Positions 1-8,762 of a stretch of 64,000 nt of DNA are shown here, piece after piece. The translations under genes were made by a program, and so were the position numbers. Below the pieces are notes generated by a model, which did not search any database, was not told the DNA's origin, and was given only the letters and a program-made list of their open reading frames with translations. The DNA is from Stygiobacter sp. Lineage in GTDB: Bacteria; Pseudomonadota; Alphaproteobacteria; Rhodospirillales; Magnetospirillaceae. The stretch lies in the NCBI GenBank assembly GCA_006218045.1, contig VBWB01000014.1, positions 39,036-103,035 on the forward strand, in the 5' to 3' direction. Each line of letters opens with the position of its first letter. Position 1 is the first letter of the stretch.

Positions 1-53
1 ACCTGTAGCCGCGCGCATGACCTTTTACTCATAAGGGTTATTTTTTTCTTGAT

Positions 54-76
54 TTGAGAACGACTCTTATTATCAT
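54..76 (+). promoter_or_regulatory. Fur-box-like site upstream of heme uptake operon
   Basis: An AT-rich imperfect inverted repeat (TTGAGAA, CGAC, TCTTATTATCAT) lies about 45 bases before hemP. It resembles classical Fur boxes built from GATAAT / ATTATC units. Its place ahead of a complete heme uptake operon fits iron repression. The match is by eye only, and alphaproteobacteria may use Fur or Irr, so the regulator's identity is inferred. Confidence 0.5.
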
Positions 77-120
77 CGTGGCGTTCGTCGTTCCCACAGA
101 TCAGAAATGCCGTGAAAGAG

Positions 121-288
121 ATGCCGCCGCCCCTCGACCATCCCCGCCGCCCCGCCCCCCCGGATGGGCGCCCGCGCATCGCCCTGTCGTCCCTGATGCG
201 CACCGGCGGCGAACTGGTCATCGAACATGACGGCCAGGACTATCTGTTGCGCCTGACCAGCAACGGCAAGCTGATCCTGACCAAATAG
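121..288 (+). CDS. hemP: Hemin uptake protein HemP/HmuP (55 aa)
   Basis: Small protein of the HemP/HmuP family, found at the head of heme uptake operons; in Bradyrhizobium and Burkholderia, HmuP promotes expression of the heme receptor. The C-terminal half carries the family pattern: a serine-rich IALSSLM segment, then GGELVIEHDGQDYLLRLT, ending in the hallmark GKLILTK. The Pro-rich N-terminus is poorly conserved. The ATG at 121 has GAAAGAG directly abutting it, which is too close to be a good ribosome site. An in-frame GTG at 112 is an alternative start. It lies 98 bases before the receptor gene in the same orientation. Confidence 0.85.
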   Translation: MPPPLDHPRRPAPPDGRPRIALSSLMRTGGELVIEHDGQDYLLRLTSNGKLILTK

Positions 289-386
289 CCCAAGCTTTCC
301 CAGGTCCCAGCCAGCCACCCACGGCGCGTCCCTCGCCCCAGGCAGCCAGCCAAGACCATCTCCATCCCCATGATGAAGGTGACTTG

Positions 387-2381
387 ATGTCTGCCAATCG
401 TTTGTTGATTCCCTCGGCCCTGGCGCTGACCACCGCCCTGGCCGGCACCGCTGTCCAGGCCCAAGCCCTGGACCCCACCCGCCTGCAAGGGGTGTCGGTC
501 ACCACCACCCGCACGGACAAGCCGGTGGAGGAAACCGCCGCCGCCGTCACCGTCATCGATGCCGAGGACTTGGAGCGACTGGCGCCGCAGGATTTGCGCG
601 ATATCCTGCGCGACGTGCCGGGCGTCAGTTTTTCCGGCGGTCCGCGTGCCGGGGTGATGTCGCCGACCATCCGCGGCCTGGGGGATGAACGGGTGGTGGT
701 CCGCATCGACAACGCCCGCCAGAACTATCAGGTCGGCCACAAGGCCCGGCTGTTCCTGGAGCCCGATTTGCTGAAGCAGGTCGAGGTGCTGCGCGGCCCC
801 GGCTCGACCATGTTCGGCTCGGGCGCCATCGGCGGCGTCATCAACATGACCACCAAGGACGCCGCCGATTTGCTCAAGCCGGGGCAGAAAATGGGGGCGC
901 AGACCCGCTATTCCTACGCCACCAATCCCAACGAGCACCACGTCACCGGCACCGCCTATGCCCGCCCCATCGAGGCGGTCGACCTGCTGGCCAGCATCAG
1001 CCACCGCAATTTCGGCAATATGGAGGACGGCAACGAGACCAAGCTGGTCAGTTCCGGCGACAACATCGTCTCGGGCCTGCTGAAGCTTGCCGTCAGCCCC
1101 GCCGAACACCACAAGGTGACGGCGCAGGTGGAACGCTTCGTCAGCAACACGCAAATCCCGCTGACCTCGGACAGCAGTTCCAACGGTTCAGCCGCCAATA
1201 CCGCCGACCGCGACGCCGTGCGCGACACCTACGCCCTGCACTATCTCTACGACGATCCCACCGACAAGATATTCAACCTGCGGGCCAGCCTGTACCAGAA
1301 CGACACCCGCCTCGACGATTATCGCCTGTCGGACCGTCGCCGGGATGAGCGCTATCAGACCACCCAGGGTCTGGATATCGCCAATACCAGCCGCTTCGCC
1401 GTGTTGGGCGGCACCCACGCCCTGACCTATGGCGTCGAGCGCTATGAGGATCGGCAGGAAGGCAGGCGCAACGGTGTTTCCACCCCCGGCTGGTATCCCG
1501 ACGCCACCATGGGTGTCATGGGTGGCTTCCTCCAGGATGAAATCGGCTTCGGTCCGCTGACGGTGACGCCGGGCATCCGCTACGATTCCTTCGATCTTTC
1601 GGCAACCGGGCAATCCGAACGCTCGGACGGTGCCCTGTCGCCCAAACTGGCCTTGGCCTATCAGCTCACCCCATGGGCCCAGCCCTATGCGTCCTATGCC
1701 CAGGCGTTCCGTGCCCCCAGCCTGGCCACCATGTTCAATTCCGGCCAGCACTATCCCGGCAACGACTTCGTCGCCAATCCCGACCTCAAGCCGGAAAAGG
1801 CCCAGAACTACGAGCTGGGCGCCAACCTGAAATGGCGCGACGTCATCGCCAAGGACAAGCTGACCGGCAAGCTCGCCGCCTATCAGAACAACGTCGAGGA
1901 CTTCATCGAACAGAGCATCGGCACGACGACGACGACGACCAGCAACGTGCCCAAGGTCCGCATTCGCGGGGCGGAAGCGGAACTGGGCTATGAATCCCTG
2001 TCCTGGTTCGGCTCGATCGGCGCCTCGATGATCCGCGGCAAGAACCAGACCCAGAGCAGCCCGGTCAATTCCATCCCCGCCGATCAGATCAGCCTGACCA
2101 TCGGCCACCGCTTCACCGAATGGGGGGTGGAGGCCGGCTGGCGCACCGCCCTGGTCGACAGCCAGAACCGGGTCTACACCAGCGGCAACACCACCGGCCA
2201 GGCCAGCGGCGGCTATGCCCTGCATGACCTCTTCGCCTCGTGGACGCCGCCGCAACTGGGCGAGGCGGTCCGCGTCGATTTCGCCATCGATAATCTGTTC
2301 GACAAATATTACCGCCCCCATGACAGCGCCATCTGGGAAGCCGGACGCAACGTCAAGGCGGGCATGACCGTCAAGTTCTGA
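387..2381 (+). CDS. hmuR: TonB-dependent heme/hemoglobin receptor
   Basis: Outer-membrane TonB-dependent receptor of 664 aa. A signal peptide (about residues 1-25, ending AVQA) is followed by a TonB-box-like VSVTTTR, the plug domain (around DVPGVSFSGG and EVLRGPGSTMFGSGAIGGVINM), and a beta-barrel ending in a C-terminal Phe (MTVKF). The barrel contains FRAP (near residue 441) and NPDL (near 464), the motif pair typical of heme/hemoglobin receptors such as HemR, HmuR and ShuA. AAGGTG about 8 bases upstream supports the ATG at 387 over the TTG immediately before it. It is followed 20 bases later by tonB. Confidence 0.92.
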   Translation: MSANRLLIPSALALTTALAGTAVQAQALDPTRLQGVSVTTTRTDKPVEETAAAVTVIDAEDLERLAPQDLRDILRDVPGVSFSGGPRAGVMSPTIRGLGDERVVVRIDNARQNYQVGHKARLFLEPDLLKQVEVLRGPGSTMFGSGAIGGVINMTTKDAADLLKPGQKMGAQTRYSYATNPNEHHVTGTAYARPIEAVDLLASISHRNFGNMEDGNETKLVSSGDNIVSGLLKLAVSPAEHHKVTAQVERFVSNTQIPLTSDSSSNGSAANTADRDAVRDTYALHYLYDDPTDKIFNLRASLYQNDTRLDDYRLSDRRRDERYQTTQGLDIANTSRFAVLGGTHALTYGVERYEDRQEGRRNGVSTPGWYPDATMGVMGGFLQDEIGFGPLTVTPGIRYDSFDLSATGQSERSDGALSPKLALAYQLTPWAQPYASYAQAFRAPSLATMFNSGQHYPGNDFVANPDLKPEKAQNYELGANLKWRDVIAKDKLTGKLAAYQNNVEDFIEQSIGTTTTTTSNVPKVRIRGAEAELGYESLSWFGSIGASMIRGKNQTQSSPVNSIPADQISLTIGHRFTEWGVEAGWRTALVDSQNRVYTSGNTTGQASGGYALHDLFASWTPPQLGEAVRVDFAIDNLFDKYYRPHDSAIWEAGRNVKAGMTVKF

Positions 2382-2401
2382 GCCAACGGAAGGACGCGGC
2401 C

Positions 2402-3094
2402 ATGGGCAAGACACCAACCCGCCTGAGCACGGCATTATTGCTGTCCTTGCTGTGCCACGGCGGCGCCCTGGCCGCCTTGGCGGCGCTGGCGACACCGCCC
2501 ATGGCGGTGACGCAAAGCTATGCCGTCACCTTCGTTCACCCCGCCATTCCGGCGACGAAGCCGGCCACGGCGGCAGTGGCCGAAGCGGCGCCGGCAGCGG
2601 TGAAGGCGGCGGCGGAACCGCCGTCACGACCGCAACCGGTCAAGACGGAGCGAGCGCCTTCACCGGTCGCCCCCCGGCCCGCCGCCATCAGCCCGGCGCC
2701 GCCGACACCACCCGCGCCCGTGGCGGATGCCGCCGAGATCATACCGGTCGCGGCCAGCCTGCCCGTGCTGCCCGCCACGGCCACGGCCCGGATGCCGCCG
2801 GCCTTGCCGCTGGTGGTGCTGCGGGCCGATTTCCTGACGCCACCGGCCCCGCCCGCCTATCCCGCCGCCGCCCGCCGCCTGGGCATCGAGGGCACGGTGA
2901 TCATCCGTGCCCTGGTCGAACATCCGGGCGAACCCAGTCAGGTCACCCTCTGGCAATCGTCGGGGGAAAGCCTGCTGGACCGCTCGGCCCTGGAAGCGGT
3001 GCGGCGCTGGCGCTTTCGTCCCATGACCCAAGGCGGTACCACCATCGCCGCCTGGGTCGAGGTTCCCATCACCTTCTCCATCACCAACATTTGA
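2402..3094 (+). CDS. tonB: TonB family energy transducer
   Basis: TonB-like protein of 230 aa. It has a short cytoplasmic N-terminus and one membrane anchor (about residues 12-30). A periplasmic spacer rich in Ala and Pro follows (about 40-140), then a C-terminal TonB domain with YPAAARRLGIEGTV and ALEAVRRWRFRP. It would link the proton motive force to the adjacent receptor. A dedicated tonB inside a heme operon without exbB/exbD nearby implies that ExbBD are encoded elsewhere. It starts 20 bases after the receptor stop. Confidence 0.88.
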   Translation: MGKTPTRLSTALLLSLLCHGGALAALAALATPPMAVTQSYAVTFVHPAIPATKPATAAVAEAAPAAVKAAAEPPSRPQPVKTERAPSPVAPRPAAISPAPPTPPAPVADAAEIIPVAASLPVLPATATARMPPALPLVVLRADFLTPPAPPAYPAAARRLGIEGTVIIRALVEHPGEPSQVTLWQSSGESLLDRSALEAVRRWRFRPMTQGGTTIAAWVEVPITFSITNI

Positions 3095-3107
3095 GGAAAC
3101 CCCACCC

Positions 3108-4157
3108 ATGAATCCGTCCCTCAGCCAAATCTGGAACGAAATCACCTCCGGTACCGCCAAGGGCTATGCCCGCGATCTGGCCGCCCGGGCCGGTGTCTCC
3201 GAAGCCGAACTGGTCGCCGCCGGCTGCGGCGACGGCGTCACCCGTCTGGCGGTGGATTGGGTCCAAACCCTGCCGCAGCTGGAACACCTGGGCGAGGTCA
3301 AGGTCATCACCCGCAACGACAGCATCGTGCACGAGAAAGTCGGCAGCTTCGGCAAGGTGCAGATCACCGGCACCACCGGGCTGGTGCTGAACGGCGAGGT
3401 GGATTTGCGCCTGTTCCTCGGCCATTGGAGCCATTCCTTCCACGTCCGCCTGCAAAGCCGCCACGGCGAGCGTCAGGCCATCCAGGTGTTCGACCTGCAT
3501 GGCGAGGCGGTGCACAAGATCTATCGCACCGACAACACCGATGCCGCCGCCTGGGAGGCCCTGGTGGACTCGCTGAAAGCCGCCGACCAGTCCCCCGGCC
3601 TGTCGGTACTGGCGCCGCGTCGCCTGCTGCCCCCGCGTGAGGATGCCATGATCGATGTCGACGGCCTGCGCGCCTCGTGGGCGGCGCTCAAGGACGTGCA
3701 TCATTTCCACGGCATGTTGCAGGAATTCGGCGTTGACCGTCATCAGGCCCTGCGGCTGGCCGGCGACTCGCTGGCGCGCGAGGTCGATTCCGGCGCCCTG
3801 GCCCAGGTGCTGCACGGCGTCCGTGACCAGCGGATGCCGCTCATGATCTTCGTCGGCAATGCCGGCTGCATCCAGATCCACACCGGCCCGGTGCAGCGGG
3901 TGATGGAAAAGGACGGCTGGGTCAACATCATGGACCCGCACTTCAACCTGCATGCCCGCTCCGACCTGATCGCCTCGGCCTGGGTGGTGGTCAAGCCGCA
4001 GCGCGAGGGCGCCATCACCACCTTGGAACTGTACGACGCCCATAACCGCAACGTCGCCATCCTGTGCGGCGAACGCCAGCCCGGCACGCCCGAGCGGGCG
4101 GAATGGCGCGCCTTGCTGACCAACCTCGCCGGCATCAGCGCCAGCAAGGCGGCCTAG
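3108..4157 (+). CDS. hmuS: Hemin-handling/degrading factor HmuS (HemS/ChuS family)
   Basis: Cytoplasmic heme-handling protein of 349 aa, the usual length of HemS/ChuS/HmuS. Members bind heme delivered by HmuTUV and pass it on or open the ring. The two-fold repeated architecture can be seen: the N-terminal half holds WVQTLPQLEHLGEVKVITRN and LGHWSHSFHV, and the C-terminal half holds MLQEFGVDRHQALRLAG and IFVGNAGCIQIHTGPV. GAGGAAACC precedes the ATG. It lies between tonB and hmuT in one operon, with 3 bases to hmuT. Confidence 0.93.
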   Translation: MNPSLSQIWNEITSGTAKGYARDLAARAGVSEAELVAAGCGDGVTRLAVDWVQTLPQLEHLGEVKVITRNDSIVHEKVGSFGKVQITGTTGLVLNGEVDLRLFLGHWSHSFHVRLQSRHGERQAIQVFDLHGEAVHKIYRTDNTDAAAWEALVDSLKAADQSPGLSVLAPRRLLPPREDAMIDVDGLRASWAALKDVHHFHGMLQEFGVDRHQALRLAGDSLAREVDSGALAQVLHGVRDQRMPLMIFVGNAGCIQIHTGPVQRVMEKDGWVNIMDPHFNLHARSDLIASAWVVVKPQREGAITTLELYDAHNRNVAILCGERQPGTPERAEWRALLTNLAGISASKAA

Positions 4158-4160
4158 GGC

Positions 4161-4997
4161 ATGACCGCCGTGCTGCCCCGCCGCGCTCTGCTGACCGCGA
4201 CCGCCGCCCTGATGCTGCCCCGGTCGCTGCGGGCGGCGGGGACGGCGCGGCTCATCACCATCGGCGCCCCCACCACCGAGATCGTCTATGCCCTGGGCGG
4301 CGGTGATCAGGTGGTGGCCACCGACACCACCAGCCGCTTTCCCCAGGCCGCCGCCGCCCTGCCCAAGGTCGGCTATATGCGGACCTTGTCGGCGGAAGGC
4401 TTGATGTCGCTGGCCCCCAGCCGGGTCATCGCCCAGGAAGGCTCCGGCCCACCCGAGGTGCTGGCCCGCCTGCGCGATGCCGGCATCCCCGTCGACGAGG
4501 TTCCCGACCGCCCCGACGTGGCGACGCTGGAAGCCAAGGTCACCCTGATCGCCGCGCGTCTGGGCCGGGTGACCGAGGGAGTGAAGCTGGCCGCCGAGCT
4601 GCGCCGGGGGCTGGACCGCCCCCTCAGAACCGACGGCCCGTCGGTGCTGTGCCTGATCCATCCCGGCGGCGGCGGCTGGATGGCCGCCGGCGGCGACACC
4701 GTGCCCGATCTGCTGATCCGTCTGGCCGGCGGTCGCAACGCCATGGATTTCACCGGCATCAAGGCACTGTCGCTGGAAGCGGCGATCGCCGCCGGCCCGC
4801 AGGTGCTGGTGGTCAGCGCCAACGCCCTGGCCCAGGCCGGCGGCATGGACGGCCTGCTGGCCCTGCCGCATCTGTCCGCCACCCCCGCCGCCGCCGCCCG
4901 CCGGGTGGTGGTGGTGGAGGCGCAGATGCTGTTGGGTCTCGGCCCGCGCTCGCCCGAGGCGGTGGACCGTCTGGCCGCCGGACTGGCCCCGGCATGA
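4161..4997 (+). CDS. hmuT: Heme ABC transporter, periplasmic binding protein HmuT
   Basis: Periplasmic heme-binding protein of 278 aa in the helical-backbone (BtuF/FhuD-like) binding protein class. An N-terminal signal (about residues 1-27) has a double Arg (PRRALLTATAALMLP), so export by Tat is possible but not shown. Family landmarks are GAPTTEIVYALGGGDQVVATD and PKVGYMRTLSAEGLMSLAPS. It would pass heme from the receptor to HmuUV. Its TGA stop overlaps the hmuU ATG as ATGA, indicating translational coupling. Confidence 0.92.
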   Translation: MTAVLPRRALLTATAALMLPRSLRAAGTARLITIGAPTTEIVYALGGGDQVVATDTTSRFPQAAAALPKVGYMRTLSAEGLMSLAPSRVIAQEGSGPPEVLARLRDAGIPVDEVPDRPDVATLEAKVTLIAARLGRVTEGVKLAAELRRGLDRPLRTDGPSVLCLIHPGGGGWMAAGGDTVPDLLIRLAGGRNAMDFTGIKALSLEAAIAAGPQVLVVSANALAQAGGMDGLLALPHLSATPAAAARRVVVVEAQMLLGLGPRSPEAVDRLAAGLAPA

Positions 4998-5974
4998 TCC
5001 GTCCCGCCTTCGTCCTTCTTGCCCTGGCCCTGGCGGCCACCGCTTTGGCCGCCCTGGCCCTGGGCAGCGCCGCCATTCCGCTGGCTTCGGTGGCGCAATG
5101 GCCGTTCTCGCCCGAAACCCTGAGCCCGCGCGACCGCCTGATCCTGGAAAACATCCGCCTGCCCCGGCTGGTGCTGGGGCTGGCGGTGGGCGCCATGCTG
5201 GCCGCCGCCGGAGCGGCGTTGCAGGGCATCTTCCGCAATCCGCTGGCCGACCCCGGCCTGATCGGCGTCTCGGGCGGGGCCGCCCTGGGGGCGGCGGCCA
5301 TGATCGTGCTGGGCGGCGACCATCTGGTCGGGCCGCTGGCCCTGCCGCTGGCCGCCTTTGCCGGGGCGGTGACGGCCACCTTGGCCGTCTATGGCCTGGG
5401 CCGCCGCCACGGCATGGTCTCGCCGCCGTCCATGCTGCTGGCCGGCATCGCCATCAACGCCCTGGCCGGGGCCGGCATCGGCGTGTTCTCCTATGTGGGC
5501 GACGACGTGCAATTGCGGCAATTGACCTTTTGGACCATGGGCAGCCTGGGGGCGGCGGGGTGGAATACCCTGGCCCCATCCCTGCCGCTGATGCTGATCG
5601 CCATGACCGGTCTGGCCCTGCTGGCCACCCGGCTGGACGTGTTTTCCTTAGGCGAGCGCGAGGCCTTCCATCTGGGCCTCGATCCGCGGATGATGGTCCG
5701 CCTGACCGTCGGCCTGACCTGTCTGGGGGTGGGGGCGGCGGTGGCCGCCGCCGGCCCGGTCGGCTTCATCGGTCTGGTGGTGCCGCATCTGATCCGCCTG
5801 TCGCTGGGGGCCGGTCATGCCGTGCTGCTGCCGGCGGCCATGCTGGCCGGGGCCATCTTGCTGGTGGGCGCCGACACCGCCGCCCGTCTGGTCGCCGCCC
5901 CCGCCGAACTGCCGGTGGGATTGCTGTGCAGTCTGGTGGGGGCGCCGTTCTTCCTGTGGCTGCTGCGCCGATGA
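4994..5974 (+). CDS. hmuU: Heme ABC transporter permease HmuU
   Basis: Inner-membrane permease of the FecCD/BtuC type, 326 aa, with about nine or ten hydrophobic segments. Typical FecCD signatures are RLPRLVLGLAVGAMLAAAGAALQGIFRNPLADPGLIGVSGGA and, near the C-terminus, GPVGFIGLVVPHLIRLSLG, the loop contacting the ATPase. The start is set by the ATGA overlap with hmuT, because the open frame extends further upstream inside hmuT. Its own stop overlaps the hmuV ATG in the same way. Confidence 0.92.
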   Translation: MIRPAFVLLALALAATALAALALGSAAIPLASVAQWPFSPETLSPRDRLILENIRLPRLVLGLAVGAMLAAAGAALQGIFRNPLADPGLIGVSGGAALGAAAMIVLGGDHLVGPLALPLAAFAGAVTATLAVYGLGRRHGMVSPPSMLLAGIAINALAGAGIGVFSYVGDDVQLRQLTFWTMGSLGAAGWNTLAPSLPLMLIAMTGLALLATRLDVFSLGEREAFHLGLDPRMMVRLTVGLTCLGVGAAVAAAGPVGFIGLVVPHLIRLSLGAGHAVLLPAAMLAGAILLVGADTAARLVAAPAELPVGLLCSLVGAPFFLWLLRR

Positions 5975-6747
5975 TCGACGCCCGCGCCCTCACCTTGACG
6001 CTGGGCGGTACCGTGGTGGTCGATGCCGTCGACGCCCGCCTGTCGCCCGGTCGCATCACCGCCATCCTCGGCCCCAACGGTGCCGGCAAATCGTCGCTGC
6101 TGGGGCTGCTGGCCGGCGAATTCCGGCCCCAATCCGGCACCGTCAGCCTGGACGGTGTCTGTCTGAGCCGCTGGAACGCCCGCGATCTGGCCTGCCGCCG
6201 CGCGGTGGTGCCGCAATCGGCGCAACTGGCCTTTCCTTTCACCGTCGAGGAGGTGGTGCGCATGGGCTTCGCCCTCAGGCCGCCGCCGCCCGACCGGCGC
6301 GCCGCCATCGTCGCCCGGGCCATGGAGGCCGCCGATATCGGCCATCTGGCCCAACGCTCCATGCCCACCTTGTCGGGCGGCGAGCGTCAACGCACCCATT
6401 TCGCCCGCGCCCTGGCACAATTGGCCGCCAATGCCGGCCCACGCCCGGCCTGTCTGCTGCTGGACGAGCCCACCGCCAGCCTCGACCCCGCCCATCAGCA
6501 CGGTCTGTTGGCGGCGGTGCGCGCCTGGGTCAGGGACAAGGGCGGCATGGCCGCCATTGTCCTGCACGATCTGGCCCTGGCCGCCCATTACGCCGACGAC
6601 ATGCTGCTGCTGGACCGCGGTCGGGTGGCGGCCCTGGGCGCCATGCAAAGCCTGGATGCCCAGGTGCTGGAGCAGGTTTATGGCATCGGCTTCGATCGGT
6701 TGACCGATGAGTGCGGGCGGGTGCGCTTCCTGGCCCGTGGCCTATAG
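5971..6747 (+). CDS. hmuV: Heme ABC transporter ATP-binding protein HmuV
   Basis: ATPase of the heme importer, 258 aa. Walker A GPNGAGKSS lies near residue 31, the signature is LSGGERQR, Walker B is [12 protein letters not shown] and the switch His is in VLHDLALAAHYAD. The start overlaps the hmuU stop (ATGA). This is the last gene of the heme operon. Its stop codon overlaps the end of the convergent pseudouridine synthase gene by six bases in the palindrome CTATAG, so no terminator fits between the two genes. Confidence 0.93.
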   Translation: MIDARALTLTLGGTVVVDAVDARLSPGRITAILGPNGAGKSSLLGLLAGEFRPQSGTVSLDGVCLSRWNARDLACRRAVVPQSAQLAFPFTVEEVVRMGFALRPPPPDRRAAIVARAMEAADIGHLAQRSMPTLSGGERQRTHFARALAQLAANAGPRPACLLLDEPTASLDPAHQHGLLAAVRAWVRDKGGMAAIVLHDLALAAHYADDMLLLDRGRVAALGAMQSLDAQVLEQVYGIGFDRLTDECGRVRFLARGL

Positions 6748-7434
6748 GCCGGCCAGTTCCTCCGCCGCCATCACCCGCCATTGGCCTTCCGGCAGATCGC
6801 CGAGGGCGAGCGGCCCCAGGCCGGCGCGGTGCAGACTGACCACGTGGTTGCCCAAGGCGGCGAACATGCGCTTGACCTGATGATAGCGGCCCTCGTGCAG
6901 GGTCAGCCGCGCCCGGGTCGGCCCCAGCACCTGCAATTGCGCCGGGGCCAGCGGCGTCTTTTCCGAGCGCAGCATCAGCGTACCGCTGGCGAAGATCTCG
7001 GCCTCGGTCCCCTCCAGCGGACGATCCAGGGTGACGTCATAGGTCTTGGGCACGTGATGACGCGGCGCCGTCAGCCGATGCAGCAACTTGCCGTCATCGG
7101 TCAGCAGCAACAGGCCGGTGGTGTCGCGATCCAGCCGCCCCACCGGGGCCAGCACCGGATTGCGGTGCAAAAAGCGCGGCGGCAGCAATTCATAGACGAT
7201 GCGGCCCGGATCGCTGGTGGAACAGGTATAGCCGGCGGGCTTGTTGAGCATGATCACCAGCCCGGCGGGCGGGTCCAGCGGTTCGCCGTCGACGCGGATA
7301 TCGTCATGCTCGACCTTGTCGCTTTCCACCAGTTCGCGCCCATCGACATGGCGGATACGGCCATCGCGCAACAGAAAGCGGATGTCCCTTTGGCTGCCAT
7401 AGCCCAGATTGGCGATCAGACGGACCAGACGCAT
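6742..7434 (-). CDS. RsuA/RluB-family rRNA pseudouridine synthase
   Basis: Pseudouridine synthase of 230 aa. The N-terminus is an S4-like RNA-binding domain (MRLVRLIANLGYGSQRDIRF). The catalytic domain carries LNKPAGYTCSTSD and the active-site motif GRLDRDTTGLLLLTDDG, whose Asp is the nucleophile, followed by KTYDVTL and EGRYHQVKRMFAALGN. RsuA modifies 16S rRNA position 516 and RluB/E/F modify 23S rRNA; a length near 230 aa and the S4 domain favour RsuA, but this is not certain. It is convergent with hmuV. Confidence 0.88.
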   Translation of the reverse strand: MRLVRLIANLGYGSQRDIRFLLRDGRIRHVDGRELVESDKVEHDDIRVDGEPLDPPAGLVIMLNKPAGYTCSTSDPGRIVYELLPPRFLHRNPVLAPVGRLDRDTTGLLLLTDDGKLLHRLTAPRHHVPKTYDVTLDRPLEGTEAEIFASGTLMLRSEKTPLAPAQLQVLGPTRARLTLHEGRYHQVKRMFAALGNHVVSLHRAGLGPLALGDLPEGQWRVMAAEELAGL

Positions 7435-7468
7435 GATGGTTCCTTGAGTAGTGACGCCCTGTCTTCGT

Positions 7469-7550
7469 CATACCCGCGCAGGCGGGTATCCAGGAGTCGC
7501 GGAAAAGATGGTGGTGCACCCTCTGGACTCCCGCCTGCGCGGGAGTGACG
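7469..7550. repeat. REP-like interspersed repeat, copy 1
   Basis: Two GC-rich hairpins (CCCGCGCAGGCGGG and CCCGCCTGCGCGGG) with matching TCAT / TGACG edges flank a spacer of about 40 bases. Related copies lie at 22806-22906 and 42047-42129, with a single-hairpin derivative at 27586-27610. The spacer of this copy is nearly the reverse complement of the 42047 copy. It sits between two minus-strand genes. Confidence 0.85.
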
Positions 7551-7612
7551 GCAAAAGGGAGCCGATAAATTCACAGATTCCGACGCCGGCGTAACGGGCA
7601 TGTGGGTGAAAA

Positions 7613-8623
7613 TTAGCGGTCGTGACGGTTGGTGGACAGATAGATTTTGAAGCCGTCGGCGACGGCGACCAGTTCCACCTCGCGGAAGCGGCGGCGCAAT
7701 TCCGCTTCGTAGGGCAAATGCTGGTTGGCCACCAGCAGGAACTTGCCGCGCCGGCGGATGGCCTTCCAGGCGGTGGTGATGAAGGCCTGGCCGATGGCCG
7801 GGTCCGCCTTGGCCCCTTCATGGAAGGGCGGATTGCTGACGATCCAGTCATAGGGCGCGACCTCGGGCAGGCCAGCGCAGACATCGGTCCAGTGATAACT
7901 GGCCCGCTCACCGAAGGCGGCCAGATTGGTACGGGCATCGTCCAGCGCCATGGCTTCGGCCTCGTACAGATCCACCCCGGTGACGGCGTCGAAGCGCGAC
8001 AGGATTTCCGCGCTCAAATAGCCCCAGCCGGCGCCCAGATCAGCCACCCGGCCACTCAAACCCGCCGGCAGATGCGCCGCCAGCAGCCGCGATCCCCGGT
8101 CCACGTGGTCGGGGCTGAAACAGCCGGGGCGGGCCACCAGTGCCGTCTCCGCCACCGGACGCGGCGCCCCCTCGGCCAGCCAGTCGGCGGCCGAGGCTTT
8201 TTCCAGCCAGAACACCCGGCACTGATGCTTGGACAGCGTCCCCAGCAGGCCGAAGCGCTTGGCCGCTTCCTTTTCCAGGCTGGCGGCACCGCTGGCATTG
8301 GCGCCGCAGCACAGCAGCACACCGCCCGGGGCCAGTTGATTCAGACCTTGGGCGATCAAGGCCCGGCTTTCGCCCTTGTGCTTGGACAGCAGGCACAGGC
8401 CCAAGGCGTAACCGCCGCCCAACCGCTCGGTTGCCGTGAAGCCCGCCGCCCGTAAACGGTCGAAGGCCGGGCGGAAGCCTTGCTGGCACTCCAGTTGCCC
8501 GCTCCAGCCAATGAAATGAGGGGAGGCCTCGGCCCGCAGCCAGAAGGCCCGCGCCGGCATCTCCAGGAATCCCTTGTCGAAAGGCAGCGCCAAGGCGCGC
8601 AATTGGTCGTCGATCTTATCCAT
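7613..8623 (-). CDS. rsmC: 16S rRNA guanine methyltransferase, RsmC-like
   Basis: Class I SAM-dependent methyltransferase of 336 aa with the RsmC/RlmG layout: a degenerate N-terminal methyltransferase-like domain (about 1-160) and a catalytic C-terminal domain. The latter has the SAM motif VADLGAGWGYLSAEIL and the base-methylating motif IVSNPPFHEG (NPPF). RsmC methylates G1207 of 16S rRNA. The ATG at 8623 (MDKIDDQLRAL) is preferred over an open extension of 20 residues reaching 8683, because that would cover the operator-bearing divergent promoter region. Confidence 0.85.
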   Translation of the reverse strand: MDKIDDQLRALALPFDKGFLEMPARAFWLRAEASPHFIGWSGQLECQQGFRPAFDRLRAAGFTATERLGGGYALGLCLLSKHKGESRALIAQGLNQLAPGGVLLCCGANASGAASLEKEAAKRFGLLGTLSKHQCRVFWLEKASAADWLAEGAPRPVAETALVARPGCFSPDHVDRGSRLLAAHLPAGLSGRVADLGAGWGYLSAEILSRFDAVTGVDLYEAEAMALDDARTNLAAFGERASYHWTDVCAGLPEVAPYDWIVSNPPFHEGAKADPAIGQAFITTAWKAIRRRGKFLLVANQHLPYEAELRRRFREVELVAVADGFKIYLSTNRHDR

Positions 8624-8671
8624 GGCCGATGCATTAGCACGCCGGCGCGCAAGAATCGACGTTCTCGCCAC

Positions 8672-8683
8672 TTGTCTAGACAA
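8672..8683. promoter_or_regulatory. PhnF-type operator, perfect palindrome TTGTCTAGACAA
   Basis: A perfect 12-base palindrome lies in the divergent region between rsmC and the phosphonate hexapeptide transferase gene. The core GTCTAGAC recurs before phnG (20474-20485) and, with one change, before the DUF1045 gene (21312-21323). Mycobacterial PhnF binds the similar TGGTATAGACCA. Control by the GntR regulator encoded at 20554-21291 is inferred. Confidence 0.7.
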
Positions 8684-8762
8684 TTACACCAATTTCACCA
8701 TCCGGTCACACAAAGCCGCCGCCAGCGGCTTTATCACGGGCACGACCATGATGGAGACGACG

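Noticed and set aside
240..1154. Long minus-strand open frames opposite the heme receptor and elsewhere (for example 1188-2495, 3081-4871)
   Set aside because: High-GC shadow frames. They are rich in Arg, Gly, His and Gln, lack protein motifs, and lie opposite genes with clear family matches.
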